Shown here: positions 63,386 through 64,000 of the stretch, in pieces
Position numbering within the stretch: the stretch's first letter is position 1
How the letters are laid out: each line of letters starts with the position of its first letter
NCBI GenBank assembly: GCA_026874595.1
Contig: CM049318.1
Location: 34,619,956-34,683,955 of the forward strand
Origin: Sipunculus nudus
Taxonomy: Eukaryota; Annelida; Sipuncula; Golfingiida; Sipunculidae
Reading direction: 5' to 3'
Length of the DNA: 64,000 nt
Translations under genes and position numbers: made by a program
Notes under the pieces: generated by a model
What the model saw: only the letters and a program-made list of their open reading frames with translations
Databases searched by the model: none
Told to the model about the DNA's origin: nothing

Positions 63386-63470
63386 GTTAGACAACAGTGA
63401 CATCACAAAGACGTCACAGTGATCGGTCGCGCGTCACCTTCAATTGACTGACGTCATAAGTTTGACTGGC
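63386..63470 (-). promoter_or_regulatory. CpG-rich CRE-bearing segment homologous to the 181-bp satellite and its flank
   Basis: It contains the perfect CRE TGACGTCA near 63449-63456 and a second AGACGTCACAG near 63409. On the - strand, GTCAGTCAATTGAAGGTG and, after an 11-15 bp gap, TGTGATGTCACTGTTGTCTA are shared with 53335-53395. Homology continues beyond the end of the array. Confidence 0.6.
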
Positions 63471-63773
63471 TTGTTTATTATCAGTTCTCTGGCAAGGAAT
63501 AAGTCGTAAACGCTGTAACTTGTTTGTCATATTTTGGATTATTCGTCTCATACAAAATTGAAGCAAGGTTAAAGGCATTACTTTTTGCACAGGTAGTCGG
63601 CGGAAGAGCTCCTGCAACCTTTGGACAAGAAAGGTTTACACTGCTTTACTCGTATAAAAAATTATCCCGGAAAAACATGCTGACACGGGTACTGGGACGG
63701 ACTATATATATATATATATATATCAGGGTTGGATTTTGTCCGGAAGAAATGTATTTCTTCCTAGACATTGGAA

Positions 63774-64000
63774 GAAAGTGAAATTTAGTGGACATTAAGA
63801 GTAATAGTGTGATACACAAAAACAAAATAGATATTGAACTATTTTTATTTCTTTTGAATAAAATAAAACAATAAGACTTTTAATCAGTGTACAGGATCAA
63901 TGCTATGATTAATCTAAATATTATGGGTATTAATGGGGTTTCCTCGACTTTCTTCCGGAAGTAATGGATGAAAGTGAAATTTAGTGGACATTAAGAGTAA
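63774..64000. repeat. Start of a 196-bp tandem repeat cut by the window end
   Basis: GAAAGTGAAATTTAGTGGAC then ATTAAGAGTAA occurs at 63774 and again at 63970 to the last base. The preceding CTTCCGGAAG/GTCCGGAAG motifs also correspond. Confidence 0.6.

Larger units (their letters stand above)
56901..64000. other. Region upstream of the PPxY gene without a recognised gene
   Basis: Holds the CA/TG tract, the duplicated TA-flanked segments, MITE family A copy 3, a GC-rich patch near 60940-61200, the polypyrimidine tract and the CRE segment. The CpG-rich 63400-63660 stretch could be a promoter, but no downstream coding exon is visible. Confidence 0.5.

Overview
This window is AT-rich, intron-rich animal nuclear DNA. 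Introns are short to very long, GT-AG splice sites are canonical, and the non-coding part is full of microsatellites, minisatellites, small inverted-repeat elements and tRNA-derived SINEs. Protein similarity and repeat style suggest a marine invertebrate, most likely a lophotrochozoan such as a mollusc. That placement is inference. No bacterial, viral or organellar genes were recognised.

Two protein-coding genes can be reconstructed exon by exon, and they converge. On the + strand, 14104-27356 holds 13 coding exons of a SMARCD (BAF60) subunit of the SWI/SNF (BAF/PBAF) chromatin remodeller: 416 visible residues that run in frame to the natural stop, with the SWIB domain in exons 7-8. The Gly/Pro-rich N-terminal exon expected from the family is not visible here. 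On the - strand, six exons between 56730 and 34566 join in frame into a 298-residue type I membrane protein. It has a signal peptide, a short Cys-rich ectodomain, one membrane helix, four PPxY motifs and a tail of five decapeptide repeats. It resembles the WBP1/VOPP1 group of WW-domain ligands. Its first exon is preceded by a CCAAT box and a perfect CRE (56820-56831), and its first intron is about 12.35 kb.

Layout: 1-14.1 kb is repeat-rich DNA without a recognised exon, including a 29-bp minisatellite of about 47 copies. 14.1-27.4 kb is SMARCD. 27.4-34.6 kb is the gene-free convergent interval. 34.6-56.7 kb is the membrane-protein gene; its large intron carries a 152-bp-arm inverted repeat, a 181-bp satellite of 11 copies and a compact set of GC-rich hairpins. 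56.9-64 kb has no recognised gene but holds duplicated TA-flanked segments and a CpG-rich CRE-bearing segment homologous to the satellite.

The two genes have no evident functional link. The most interesting observations are the undescribed PPxY membrane protein with its repeat tail, the long inverted repeat in its intron, and the apparent origin of the 181-bp satellite from a CRE-containing promoter-like sequence.
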